Both the position numbers and the translations under genes were made by a program. The notes beneath the pieces are model-generated. The model did no database searches. It had not been told where the DNA came from and worked only from the letters and a program-made list of their open reading frames with translations. From an uncultured Clostridium sp. (GTDB lineage: Bacteria; Bacillota; Clostridia; TANB77; CAG-508): DNA of 21,556 nt. Of this stretch, positions 1-4,520 are shown in pieces. Positions within the stretch are counted from its first letter, which is position 1. The number at the start of each line of letters is the position of its first letter. The stretch covers positions 1 through 21,556 of the forward strand of contig CABVAF010000014.1 in the NCBI GenBank assembly GCA_902496295.1. Direction: 5' to 3'.

Positions 1-99
1 AATCCAGGTTGGTTTTATGGATTTAAGGCAGATATTTGGAGTGCTTATGCTGTAGCAGTTACATATTTAGATATGGAGAGTGGAAGATATGAAAGATAG
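1..99 (+). CDS. 3' end of an unidentified phage gene (partial)
   Basis: An open frame enters from the left edge and ends in TAG at 97-99, leaving 32 residues rich in aromatics (begins NPGWFYGFKADIW, ends SGRYER). The start lies outside the window, so the family cannot be named. It overlaps the next gene by about 11 bases if that gene starts at ATG 89, which is the tight packing seen across the rest of this region and supports it being real coding sequence. Confidence 0.5.
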   Translation, partial: NPGWFYGFKADIWSAYAVAVTYLDMESGRYER

Positions 100-265
100 A
101 ACAAAATATTATAGCAAAGAAACATTTAAACAAGAAGAAAAAATAAAATCTGTAATAGTTGTAATATGTATATTTCTAATAGGATTTATAGCAGGATATA
201 TATGTATGAATAGTGCAATAGAAGATAGACAAGAGATAAATATAATAGAAAGCGAGGAAAAATAA
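89..265 (+). CDS. Small single-pass membrane protein
   Basis: This protein of about 58 residues has a charged N-terminus (KDRTKYYSKETFKQEEKIK), one hydrophobic segment at roughly residues 21-41 (VIVVICIFLIGFIAGYICM) and an acidic tail. It is therefore a likely inner-membrane peptide with no recognised family. I prefer ATG 89 over the GTG at 80 because the GGAGAG near 75-80 is correctly spaced for 89 but touches the GTG. Its stop directly abuts the ATG of the next membrane gene, so the two are probably co-translated. Function is unknown; a role at the host membrane is inference only. Confidence 0.65.
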   Translation: MKDRTKYYSKETFKQEEKIKSVIVVICIFLIGFIAGYICMNSAIEDRQEINIIESEEK

Positions 266-775
266 ATGTTAATAGTTTTATTTATAATTTTTTTATTAAT
301 GATAGGAATAGGTTTTGCAATAGTATGTTGTATAGATGAATTTGACCATCCTGGAATAAATTTTTTTGGAGCATTAGGGATACTAATAGGTTGTGTGGCA
401 GAATTCTTTGTAGTAATAGCAGTTATTTATCAATGTTGGGGTATATCACAACTACAGATAGCAGATACAAAAATAGCAATGTATGAAGAAGAAAATATAA
501 AAATAGAGCAAGATATAGCAGCAATAGTAAAAGACTATATGAATTATGAAAAAGATACATATAAAGTAGCAAGTGAGCAAATAGAAAGTTCGAGTTTATT
601 AGTGTTAACTGAATTATATCCAGATTTAAAATCAAATGAGTTAGTAAAGAAACAGATTGATGTATATACAGAGAATAGCAACAAGATTAAACAGTTAAAA
701 GAAGAAAAAATAAATAATCAAATATGCAAGTGGTGGTTATATTTTGGAGAAATAGAACAAACGAAGGAGGAGTAA
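266..775 (+). CDS. Two-TM membrane protein with long coiled-coil tail
   Basis: The 169-residue product has two N-terminal hydrophobic helices at about residues 2-22 and 33-55, then a charged, helical, probably coiled-coil region at about 65-155. It ends in an aromatic motif (ICKWWLYFG) before an acidic tail. This layout is seen in uncharacterised phage proteins and is superficially like LemA-type membrane proteins, but I see no diagnostic motif. The start ATG follows the upstream stop with no gap, and GAGG at 254-257 serves as ribosome site. It presumably sits in the membrane with a cytoplasmic helical domain; the partner is unknown. Confidence 0.7.
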   Translation: MLIVLFIIFLLMIGIGFAIVCCIDEFDHPGINFFGALGILIGCVAEFFVVIAVIYQCWGISQLQIADTKIAMYEEENIKIEQDIAAIVKDYMNYEKDTYKVASEQIESSSLLVLTELYPDLKSNELVKKQIDVYTENSNKIKQLKEEKINNQICKWWLYFGEIEQTKEE

Positions 776-778
776 AAT

Positions 779-1156
779 ATGGCATTTGATTTAGATGATG
801 AAGAGTTAAGAGCAACAAGAAGAGATAAAGGACTAGATGACGTACTATATGAAGAAACAAACGACAAAAATGTCGGTAGCATAGAAGATATAAGAGATTT
901 ACTTTTGTTTTTAAAATCACATGGTTGGATACCAGATATTAATAGAACAGTAAACATAACAAATGTATTATTAGCAATAGATAATGTTTTACAAGAGCGA
1001 GAGCAAGATAAAAAGAGAATAAAAGAGCCAGAAGAAGAAAATAGAGAAAACAAAAAGAAATATTTAGCATTACTAATTAGTCAATTTCCAGACACAACAG
1101 AAACTTATAAAAAATATAAAAAAGAACTAGAAGAACTTTTAGAAGGAGAAAAATAG
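779..1156 (+). CDS. Hypothetical coiled-coil protein
   Basis: This 125-residue soluble protein follows the previous gene by 3 bases, with AAGGAGGAG just upstream as ribosome site. The N-terminal half is acidic and mixed (MAFDLDDEELRATRRDKG). The region from about 70 to 125 is rich in E, K and L with heptad-like spacing and is probably a coiled coil. No catalytic motif or known domain is recognised. Its position in a run of small genes suggests an early or middle phage function, but nothing in the sequence says which. Confidence 0.65.
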   Translation: MAFDLDDEELRATRRDKGLDDVLYEETNDKNVGSIEDIRDLLLFLKSHGWIPDINRTVNITNVLLAIDNVLQEREQDKKRIKEPEEENRENKKKYLALLISQFPDTTETYKKYKKELEELLEGEK

Positions 1157-1160
1157 GAAC

Positions 1161-1694
1161 ATGTACATATCAGAATATGAAAAAGATAAAGAAACTAATA
1201 AGGATCATGTTGCTACTCCTAGATGGGTTGTTGAAAACATATATAATTTAATACACATCGAAGAATATAACTCTATTTGGTTTCCATTCAATAATTATGA
1301 TAGTCATTTTAAGTTATATGCAGATGAACTAAATTTAAAATATAAAGCAACACACATATTTGATAATTTACATGAGGATTTTTTTACAACAGAACCACCA
1401 ATTAATTGCGATTTACTAATTAGCAACCCACCTTTTTCTCAACAGAATAGAATTATTGAAAGAAGTTTTGACTTAATTGAAAGAAATAAAATAAAAGCAT
1501 TTTGTTTATTATTACCACTCAGTACATTAGAAACAGAAACAAGATCAAATTTGTATGAAAAATATATAGATAAGCTAGGAATAATAATTTTTAAAAAAAG
1601 AATTAAATTCATAAATTGTAAAACATCATTCAATAAAGCATGTTGTTGGATATGTTACAACATACCTTATGTACAAAAAATATCATGGATTTAG
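1161..1694 (+). CDS. DNA N6-adenine methyltransferase-like protein
   Basis: The 177-residue protein carries the N6-adenine methyltransferase catalytic motif NPPF at residues 89-92, in the context DLLISNPPFSQQNRIIE, after a TPRWVVENI element (19-27) like the TPxxVV motif of these enzymes. The expected SAM-binding motif I (usually D/E/P-x-F-x-G-x-G) is replaced by WFPFNNYDSHF at 40-50. Related short phage proteins, as I recall them, also have PFD-type sequences there, so this may be a divergent subfamily rather than a dead enzyme. It would modify adenines in phage or host DNA, perhaps against restriction. No target-recognition domain or nuclease partner is adjacent. AAGGAG at 1143-1148 is the ribosome site. 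Confidence 0.75.
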   Translation: MYISEYEKDKETNKDHVATPRWVVENIYNLIHIEEYNSIWFPFNNYDSHFKLYADELNLKYKATHIFDNLHEDFFTTEPPINCDLLISNPPFSQQNRIIERSFDLIERNKIKAFCLLLPLSTLETETRSNLYEKYIDKLGIIIFKKRIKFINCKTSFNKACCWICYNIPYVQKISWI

Positions 1695-1715
1695 ATTAGA
1701 GAGGAAAAATAAAAA

Positions 1716-1940
1716 ATGTGTAAATATTGTGAAAAAGATGGCTTTTATAATCGTAATAAAAGTTTAATTAGTAAAACACTAAAAAATAATGTTGACATAG
1801 ATTTATCAATAAATGTAAAAGATAAAAAACTAGTAGCAAGTATTGAAAATTTGACAATGAGGGTAGAAGATAATAATTGGTTTTTACCTACTAAGAAGAT
1901 AAACTACTGTCCAATGTGCGGAAGGGGATTAGGAAAGTGA
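1716..1940 (+). CDS. Small zinc-ribbon protein
   Basis: The 74-residue protein has one Cys pair at the N-terminus (MCKYCEKDG) and a second near the C-terminus (YCPMCGRGLGK). The four cysteines could bind one structural zinc, with the region between them forming the intervening beta strands. Such CPMCGR tails are common in small phage proteins of unknown role. AGAGAGGAAAA upstream gives a modest ribosome site. Nucleic-acid or protein binding is plausible but not demonstrated. Confidence 0.7.
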   Translation: MCKYCEKDGFYNRNKSLISKTLKNNVDIDLSINVKDKKLVASIENLTMRVEDNNWFLPTKKINYCPMCGRGLGK

Positions 1941-1964
1941 AAATTGAAGTAAGGAGTATAAGTA

Positions 1965-2222
1965 ATGAATATAGGAGAGTGTAAGAATAGACCTAAATAT
2001 GTGTGTGATAAATGTGGTAAGTTTATACCTTATACTTATCAAAAAGGGTTTGAAGTATATAAACATTATAAACAAAATAAATATGACTATTCTATAAAAA
2101 AAGACTTTGACTTATGTGGTAATTGCGAAAAGAAATTTAGGGAATGGCTAAAAGAAAAAGAAATACCAACGACAGAGAAAATGATAAATAGATTTTCAAT
2201 ATGGGAGGAAGATAAACAATGA
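1965..2222 (+). CDS. Small zinc-ribbon protein
   Basis: This 85-residue protein has two CxxC knuckles, CDKC (about residues 14-17) and CGNC (about 51-54), separated by a basic, tyrosine-rich stretch. That pattern fits a treble-clef or zinc-ribbon fold. AAGTAAGGAG precedes the ATG. The stop overlaps the ATG of the next gene (ATGA at 2219-2222), so the two are likely translationally coupled. The specific role is not recognised. Confidence 0.7.
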   Translation: MNIGECKNRPKYVCDKCGKFIPYTYQKGFEVYKHYKQNKYDYSIKKDFDLCGNCEKKFREWLKEKEIPTTEKMINRFSIWEEDKQ

Positions 2223-2524
2223 ATAAAAAACAAATATTAGATTATGGCTTAGAATTAGAAAATGTAAAAGAAAATGAATTACCTGAAAAAGATACAGAAA
2301 AAATAAAAGAATTTAACAATAGTTTATCTGATAAATATGGATTACATACTGTAAATGTATTAGAAAATGATAATTTATATTTTGTTGGAAGAATAAAATC
2401 AAATACGAAATCGGAAAATAATGCAAAATTAAAATTATTAATAGCAGAATTAAATGAGTTTTATAAAAAATATAATTTAAAAAGAGTAATTAAATCAGTA
2501 TTAGCATATGGACATACTATATAA
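2219..2524 (+). CDS. Hypothetical phage protein
   Basis: The 101-residue charged protein starts in a 4-base ATGA overlap with the zinc-ribbon gene, with GGGAGGAAG 7-15 bases upstream. It has no membrane segment, signal peptide or Cys cluster. The C-terminal half looks helical and lysine-rich (LKLLIAELNEFYKKYNLK). I do not recognise the family. Coupling to the previous gene suggests a shared expression schedule. Confidence 0.6.
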   Translation: MNKKQILDYGLELENVKENELPEKDTEKIKEFNNSLSDKYGLHTVNVLENDNLYFVGRIKSNTKSENNAKLKLLIAELNEFYKKYNLKRVIKSVLAYGHTI

Positions 2525-2536
2525 GGAGGACAAGCT

Positions 2537-2830
2537 ATGACAAAAGAACAAGAAGAAGCAATAGAAATAATAGATAAAATGATAAAAAGTTATATAGAAG
2601 CAGATGAATGTGGATTATCAAACAATGATTTTAAACATGAAATAAGAGCAATGCAAACAGTTTTATCTATGCTACAAGAACAGCAAGAAGAAAATAAAAA
2701 GAAAGATAAGATAATAAACAATGCAATAACCGAAGTAGAAAATATAAGACAATATTTCAGTGAAGATTTACAGCCAGAGTTTATTGGAGTCTTAGAAATA
2801 TTAAAAGATAAAAAAGTAATAGATTGGTAA
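2537..2830 (+). CDS. Hypothetical helical protein
   Basis: This 97-residue protein has a strong ribosome site (AAGGAGG at 2524-2530). It is predicted almost wholly helical: an N-terminal amphipathic segment (TKEQEEAIEIIDKMIKSYIE), a central E/K/Q-rich coiled-coil stretch at about 48-75, and a short C-terminal helix ending in VIDW. The N-terminal pattern is common in small phage proteins of unknown function. No catalytic residues can be singled out. Confidence 0.65.
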   Translation: MTKEQEEAIEIIDKMIKSYIEADECGLSNNDFKHEIRAMQTVLSMLQEQQEENKKKDKIINNAITEVENIRQYFSEDLQPEFIGVLEILKDKKVIDW

Positions 2831-2890
2831 AACAATATTAACACATGAACAGTATAATAAAAATTGTTATAGAGTGAAAGGAGAATAAAA

Positions 2891-3091
2891 GTGAATAAAT
2901 TAACAGTTGGAAAAATAAGAGAAATAATAAAGGATTTGTCAGATGATGTGGAATGTGAATTATGGAGTGATAGCGGACTGGACCAGTGTGATGATGATAA
3001 TTTTGAAGCAATATTAGAAGATTGCTTCGTACATGAAGACAAATTAATTATATATGGTAATTGGCAAGAAGATATAGAGGAGGAAGAATAA
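2891..3091 (+). CDS. Small acidic protein
   Basis: The 66-residue, very acidic protein uses GTG at 2891 as start, fixed by AAAGGAG at 2877-2883 with proper spacing. It opens with NKLTVGKIREIIKDLSDD, a pattern I recall from small phage proteins, and ends in a run of glutamates. It could be a DNA mimic or simply a small acidic partner protein; neither can be shown here. About 60 bases separate it from the previous gene, the largest gap in this cluster, and no convincing promoter is visible in it. Confidence 0.6.
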   Translation: MNKLTVGKIREIIKDLSDDVECELWSDSGLDQCDDDNFEAILEDCFVHEDKLIIYGNWQEDIEEEE

Positions 3092-3094
3092 AAG

Positions 3095-3181
3095 ATGAAA
3101 ATAAGATTATTAAATGTAGACGAAGATGATGCAATAATATGTGAGATTGAAACAGATGCGTTAGAGATACTAGTAAAATAG
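3095..3181 (+). CDS. Tiny acidic peptide gene
   Basis: This 28-codon frame starts at ATG 3095, three bases after the previous stop, and ends with TAG at 3179-3181. Its product (MKIRLLNVDEDDA...EILVK) is short and acidic. It is supported by a good ribosome site (GGAGGAAG about 3080-3087) and by the way it fills the gap between flanking genes without overlap. No function is recognised, and translation is likely rather than certain. Confidence 0.5.
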   Translation: MKIRLLNVDEDDAIICEIETDALEILVK

Positions 3182-3198
3182 CTTAAGGAGTTCTTGAT

Positions 3199-3387
3199 AT
3201 GAAGTTATCAAAAAAAGATAGATTAGAAAAGGCATTATATAATTGGATAGATGCAAATGATATAGTAGAAGAAGATATAACTAGTTTAATAGACGGACAT
3301 AGTATAAGCATGTCAAGACTAGCAACACATATAAGTGACAGTAAGTATAAGTTAAAAAGATTAGAATTATTATTAAAAGAAAAATAA
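3199..3387 (+). CDS. Hypothetical small phage protein
   Basis: The 62-residue protein begins MKLSKKDRLEKALYNWID and is mainly helical and charged. The C-terminal stretch (SDSKYKLKRLELLLKEK) is a basic amphipathic helix. AAGGAG at 3184-3189 is the ribosome site. It stands immediately before the helix-turn-helix gene and its inverted-repeat start region, so it may share regulation with it. The family is not recognised. Confidence 0.6.
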   Translation: MKLSKKDRLEKALYNWIDANDIVEEDITSLIDGHSISMSRLATHISDSKYKLKRLELLLKEK

Positions 3388-3392
3388 ATAAG

Positions 3393-3421
3393 CATACTAA
3401 TACTAAAGAGGTGTTAGTATG
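3393..3421 (+). promoter_or_regulatory. Inverted repeat enclosing ribosome site and start codon
   Basis: CATACTAATAC (3393-3403) and GTGTTAGTATG (3411-3421) form an 11-position inverted repeat with one mismatch, which becomes a G-U pair in RNA. The 7-base loop carries most of the Shine-Dalgarno (AAAGAG), and the ATG at 3419-3421 is in the 3' arm. It could act as an mRNA hairpin limiting translation or, as DNA, as an operator for the helix-turn-helix protein it precedes. Confidence 0.55.
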
Positions 3422-3619
3422 ACAGATGAAGAAATAATAAAACTCTGGAGAAGAGGATATAGTAAAACAACAGTAGCAAAAATGTATAAACAATCATATA
3501 ACAGACAGATAGATATAATAAGGCTAGATGTACGAAATAGGCGTGAAGGTAAGAAGATAAGCAGTTACGAAGCGTTAGCAAGAGTAGAAAGATTAATTTT
3601 AATGAGGAGGGACAAATGA
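3419..3619 (+). CDS. Small helix-turn-helix DNA-binding protein
   Basis: The 66-residue basic protein has a resolvase/sigma-like helix-turn-helix at about residues 3-35, where EEIIKLWRRGYSKTTVAKMY reads as helix, turn and start of the recognition helix. An arginine-rich tail follows. It likely binds DNA as a small regulator. Its own start lies inside an 11-bp inverted repeat (3393-3421), a natural site for autoregulation. The stop overlaps the ATG of the next gene (ATGA at 3616-3619), coupling it to the late-regulator gene. Confidence 0.65.
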   Translation: MTDEEIIKLWRRGYSKTTVAKMYKQSYNRQIDIIRLDVRNRREGKKISSYEALARVERLILMRRDK

Positions 3620-3750
3620 AAAGAGAAGATTTAAAAGATTATTTAAACAACAAAGAATATATAAGAGAAAATATGGAAGACTTAATTGAAAGAGGAAATG
3701 AAATAAATCAATTGACATCTATATTATCAGACATGCCGAAGCGGAAGTAG
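3616..3750 (+). CDS. N-terminal part of split ArpU/DUF1492-like late regulator
   Basis: This 44-codon frame begins in an ATGA overlap with the helix-turn-helix gene (ribosome site GAGGAGG at 3604-3610) and stops at 3750. Its sequence ends NQLTSILSDMPKRK. The motif LTSILSDMP is typical of the middle of ArpU/DUF1492-type phage regulators, which continue in the same frame for about 85 more residues. Here the continuation lies in the next frame (+1) at 3738 onward. As read, this piece contains only the helical N-terminal region and lacks the DNA-binding part. Either one extra base near 3738 breaks the gene or a +1 shift joins the halves. Confidence 0.65.
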   Translation: MKREDLKDYLNNKEYIRENMEDLIERGNEINQLTSILSDMPKRK

Positions 3751-3766
3751 AAAAGTAGAAGATAGT

Positions 3767-4018
3767 ATGGCTGAAAAGTTAGTTACATATATAGACGATA
3801 AGGAAGAATTATTTAATGAAATACTAGAATTGAAAGATAAACAAAAGAGGATATTACTGCAGCTAAAGAAATTAGGACAACCTTATAAAAACATTTTATA
3901 TAAAAAATACATAAAAGGAAAAAGTTTAATAAAAATAGCAGATGAAATGCATTATAATTATGAGTACACAAAAAGAATACATGGAGTTGCATTAAATAAA
4001 TTTGACGAAGCGGCATAA
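3767..4018 (+). CDS. C-terminal DNA-binding part of ArpU/DUF1492-like late regulator
   Basis: The 83-residue frame carries the family's C-terminal helix-turn-helix, ending in the sigma-4-like segment IKIADEMHYNYEYTKRIHG (residues about 54-72). Similar proteins activate or time late gene expression in Firmicutes phages and lie just before the terminase genes, as here. No good ribosome site precedes ATG 3767. The frame is open back to 3716 and, just upstream of the ATG, reads SGSRKVEDS, which continues the LSDMP motif of the preceding frame. The natural product is therefore probably a fusion of about 130 residues. Direct repeats at 4031-4056 are the obvious candidate target. Confidence 0.7.
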   Translation: MAEKLVTYIDDKEELFNEILELKDKQKRILLQLKKLGQPYKNILYKKYIKGKSLIKIADEMHYNYEYTKRIHGVALNKFDEAA

Positions 4019-4030
4019 AAAATATAATAA

Positions 4031-4080
4031 GTTACTAAATGTTACTGAAAGTTACTACTAAAATATGTTTTAATTATAAT
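4031..4080 (+). promoter_or_regulatory. Three 10-bp GTTACT iterons and candidate late promoter
   Basis: GTTACT occurs at 4031, 4041 and 4051, at exact 10-bp spacing. A perfect -10 box TATAAT lies at 4075-4080. Counting 17 bases back puts the -35 at 4052-4057 (TTACTA), a poor -35 that lies within the third repeat. Repeats on one face of the helix ending over a weak -35 are typical of activator-dependent promoters. The ArpU-like regulator encoded immediately upstream is the likely binder. Transcription would start near 4087. Confidence 0.6.
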
Positions 4081-4107
4081 AGCAATAAATGATATAGATA
4101 ACAAAAT

Positions 4108-4181
4108 AAAAACGGAAAAGTGCTAAAAAAGACGGAAAAAGACGAAAAAATGTGAAAAAAGACAACAAAAAACAGTAAAAA
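4108..4181 (+). repeat. Helically phased A-tracts (probable bent DNA)
   Basis: A-runs of four to six bases recur every 9-12 bp: about 4108-4112, 4116-4119, 4125-4130, 4136-4140, 4145-4150, 4155-4160, 4167-4172 and 4177-4181. Short GACGG/GACG/TGTG/GAC spacers separate most of them. Phased A-tracts give intrinsic curvature. The last one ends 3 bases before the -35 of the antitoxin-like promoter, where A-rich DNA can also act as an UP element. A role as a packaging-site bend upstream of terminase is an alternative. Confidence 0.6.
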
Positions 4182-4184
4182 GTG

Positions 4185-4213
4185 TTTACATTTTTTGAAA
4201 ATACTAGTATAAT
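4185..4213 (+). promoter_or_regulatory. Strong sigma-A promoter of the antitoxin-like RNA
   Basis: TTTACA at 4185-4190 and TATAAT at 4208-4213 are separated by 17 bp, five and six matches to consensus. The phased A-tracts directly upstream could strengthen it. No plus-strand gene with a ribosome site follows until 4598. The expected transcript from about 4220 ends at the hairpin 4338-4359, matching a short untranslated RNA. Confidence 0.7.
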
Positions 4214-4284
4214 AATAGTGATACAGAAATGTATCTGGTAATAATTGAAAAGAATAATATCTTTATTATTTCATTCATAATTAT

Positions 4285-4320
4285 TACCTCCTTTCAGTAT
4301 TGAAAGACAATAAGTGTTAA
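4285..4320 (+). repeat. Direct-repeat pair, antitoxin-side copies
   Basis: TACCTCCTTTC (4285-4295) and GACAATAAGTGTTAA (4306-4320) are exact copies of 4436-4446 and 4409-4423. The copies are in the same DNA orientation but are transcribed from opposite strands, so the two RNAs become complementary at these sites. The first copy is the complement of a Shine-Dalgarno sequence. Confidence 0.85.
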
Positions 4321-4330
4321 GAAGAAGGAC

Positions 4331-4363
4331 AAAAAAAGACTAGAGCTGCAACTCTAGTCTTTT
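4331..4363. terminator. Bidirectional terminator shared by convergent RNAs
   Basis: GACTAGAG (4338-4345) and CTCTAGTC (4352-4359) form a perfect 8-bp stem with loop CTGCAA. Flanking A7 (4331-4337) and T4 (4360-4363) extend the stem and give a U-tract in both directions. On the minus strand the tract is seven U, on the plus strand only four, so it should be stronger for the toxin mRNA. It also lies between the candidate late promoter at 4080 and terminase, so late transcripts must read through it. Confidence 0.85.
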
Positions 4364-4366
4364 GCA

Positions 4367-4432
4367 TTAATCAAACAATTTGAGAATCAAATAGATAATA
4401 ATTAATGCGACAATAAGTGTTAAATTTTTCAT
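4367..4432 (-). CDS. Candidate Fst-like type I toxin, 21-residue hydrophobic peptide
   Basis: On the minus strand, ATG at 4432-4430 opens a 21-codon frame ending in TAA at 4369-4367. The product is a lysine-tagged hydrophobic helix (MKNLTLIVALIIIYLI, then LKLFD) able to span a membrane. A near-perfect ribosome site (GGAAAGGAGG) lies 5 bases upstream. The promoter at 4515-4487 and the terminator at 4359-4331 define an mRNA of about 150 nt carrying only this peptide. It is the only minus-strand gene supported in the window. Fst/Ldr-type toxins are usually 25-35 residues, so this is short and lacks their usual charged tail. Membrane toxicity is inferred from the architecture and not from sequence identity. 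Confidence 0.65.
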   Translation of the reverse strand: MKNLTLIVALIIIYLILKLFD

Positions 4433-4446
4433 ATGTACCTCCTTTC
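4409..4446 (-). repeat. Direct-repeat pair, toxin-side copies
   Basis: GACAATAAGTGTTAA (4409-4423) covers toxin codons 4-8, and TACCTCCTTTC (4436-4446) is the complement of the toxin Shine-Dalgarno. Both match 4306-4320 and 4285-4295 exactly. In toxin mRNA the Shine-Dalgarno copy comes first and the coding copy second. The antitoxin RNA has the same order, so two separate duplexes could form. Confidence 0.85.
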
Positions 4447-4473
4447 CGAAGAAGAAAAAAAAGAAGGAATATG
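4430..4473 (-). promoter_or_regulatory. Toxin mRNA hairpin hiding Shine-Dalgarno and AUG
   Basis: In the minus-strand transcript, bases 4473-4460 (CAUAUUCCUUCUUU) can pair with 4445-4430 (AAAGGAGGUACAUAUG). The result is 8 bp including one G-U, a small 1x3 internal loop, then 5 bp, closed by a 14-base loop. The stem covers both the ribosome site and the start codon. A 5' stem-loop blocking initiation is a known feature of fst mRNA and of other type I toxin messages. Confidence 0.65.
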
Positions 4474-4486
4474 GAAGGACAAAAAT

Positions 4487-4515
4487 ATTATACGACAAAA
4501 TATATAATTAATCAA
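4487..4515 (-). promoter_or_regulatory. Promoter of the minus-strand toxin mRNA
   Basis: Read on the minus strand, TTGATT (4515-4510) and TATAAT (4492-4487) are spaced by 17 bp. Transcription should start near 4480, leaving a leader of about 48 nt before the toxin ATG. This places the leader hairpin only a few bases from the 5' end. Confidence 0.65.
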
Positions 4516-4520
4516 GAAAA

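Larger units (their letters stand above)
4220..4363 (+). ncRNA. Candidate antisense antitoxin RNA of a par-like type I locus
   Basis: This is inferred to be an untranslated RNA of about 145 nt, from the start expected for the promoter at 4185-4213 to the hairpin and U4 at 4338-4363. It carries, in 5' to 3' order, an 11-base match complementary to the toxin Shine-Dalgarno (4285-4295), a 15-base match complementary to the toxin codons 4-8 region (4306-4320), and the shared terminator stem. This is the arrangement of RNA II of the pAD1 par locus, where antitoxin binds toxin mRNA at direct repeats and at the terminator loop. The exact 5' and 3' ends are predictions. Confidence 0.6.

Noticed and set aside
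80..88. GTG start at 80 for the first membrane peptide
   Set aside because: The GGAGAG would touch the GTG; spacing fits ATG 89.
2845..2877. Ten-codon plus-strand frame (ATG 2845) in the gap before the GTG-start gene
   Set aside because: Too short, with no ribosome site of its own.
4204..4278. Minus-strand 24-codon frame (MNEIIKILFFSIITRYIS...) with a near-perfect AAAGGAGG upstream, looking like a second small toxin
   Set aside because: The apparent ribosome site is the complement of the repeat TACCTCCTTTC carried by the antitoxin-like RNA and is better explained as an anti-Shine-Dalgarno. The frame runs into the antitoxin promoter, and the terminator at 4331 separates it from the only minus-strand promoter. 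Low but not zero chance of being real.
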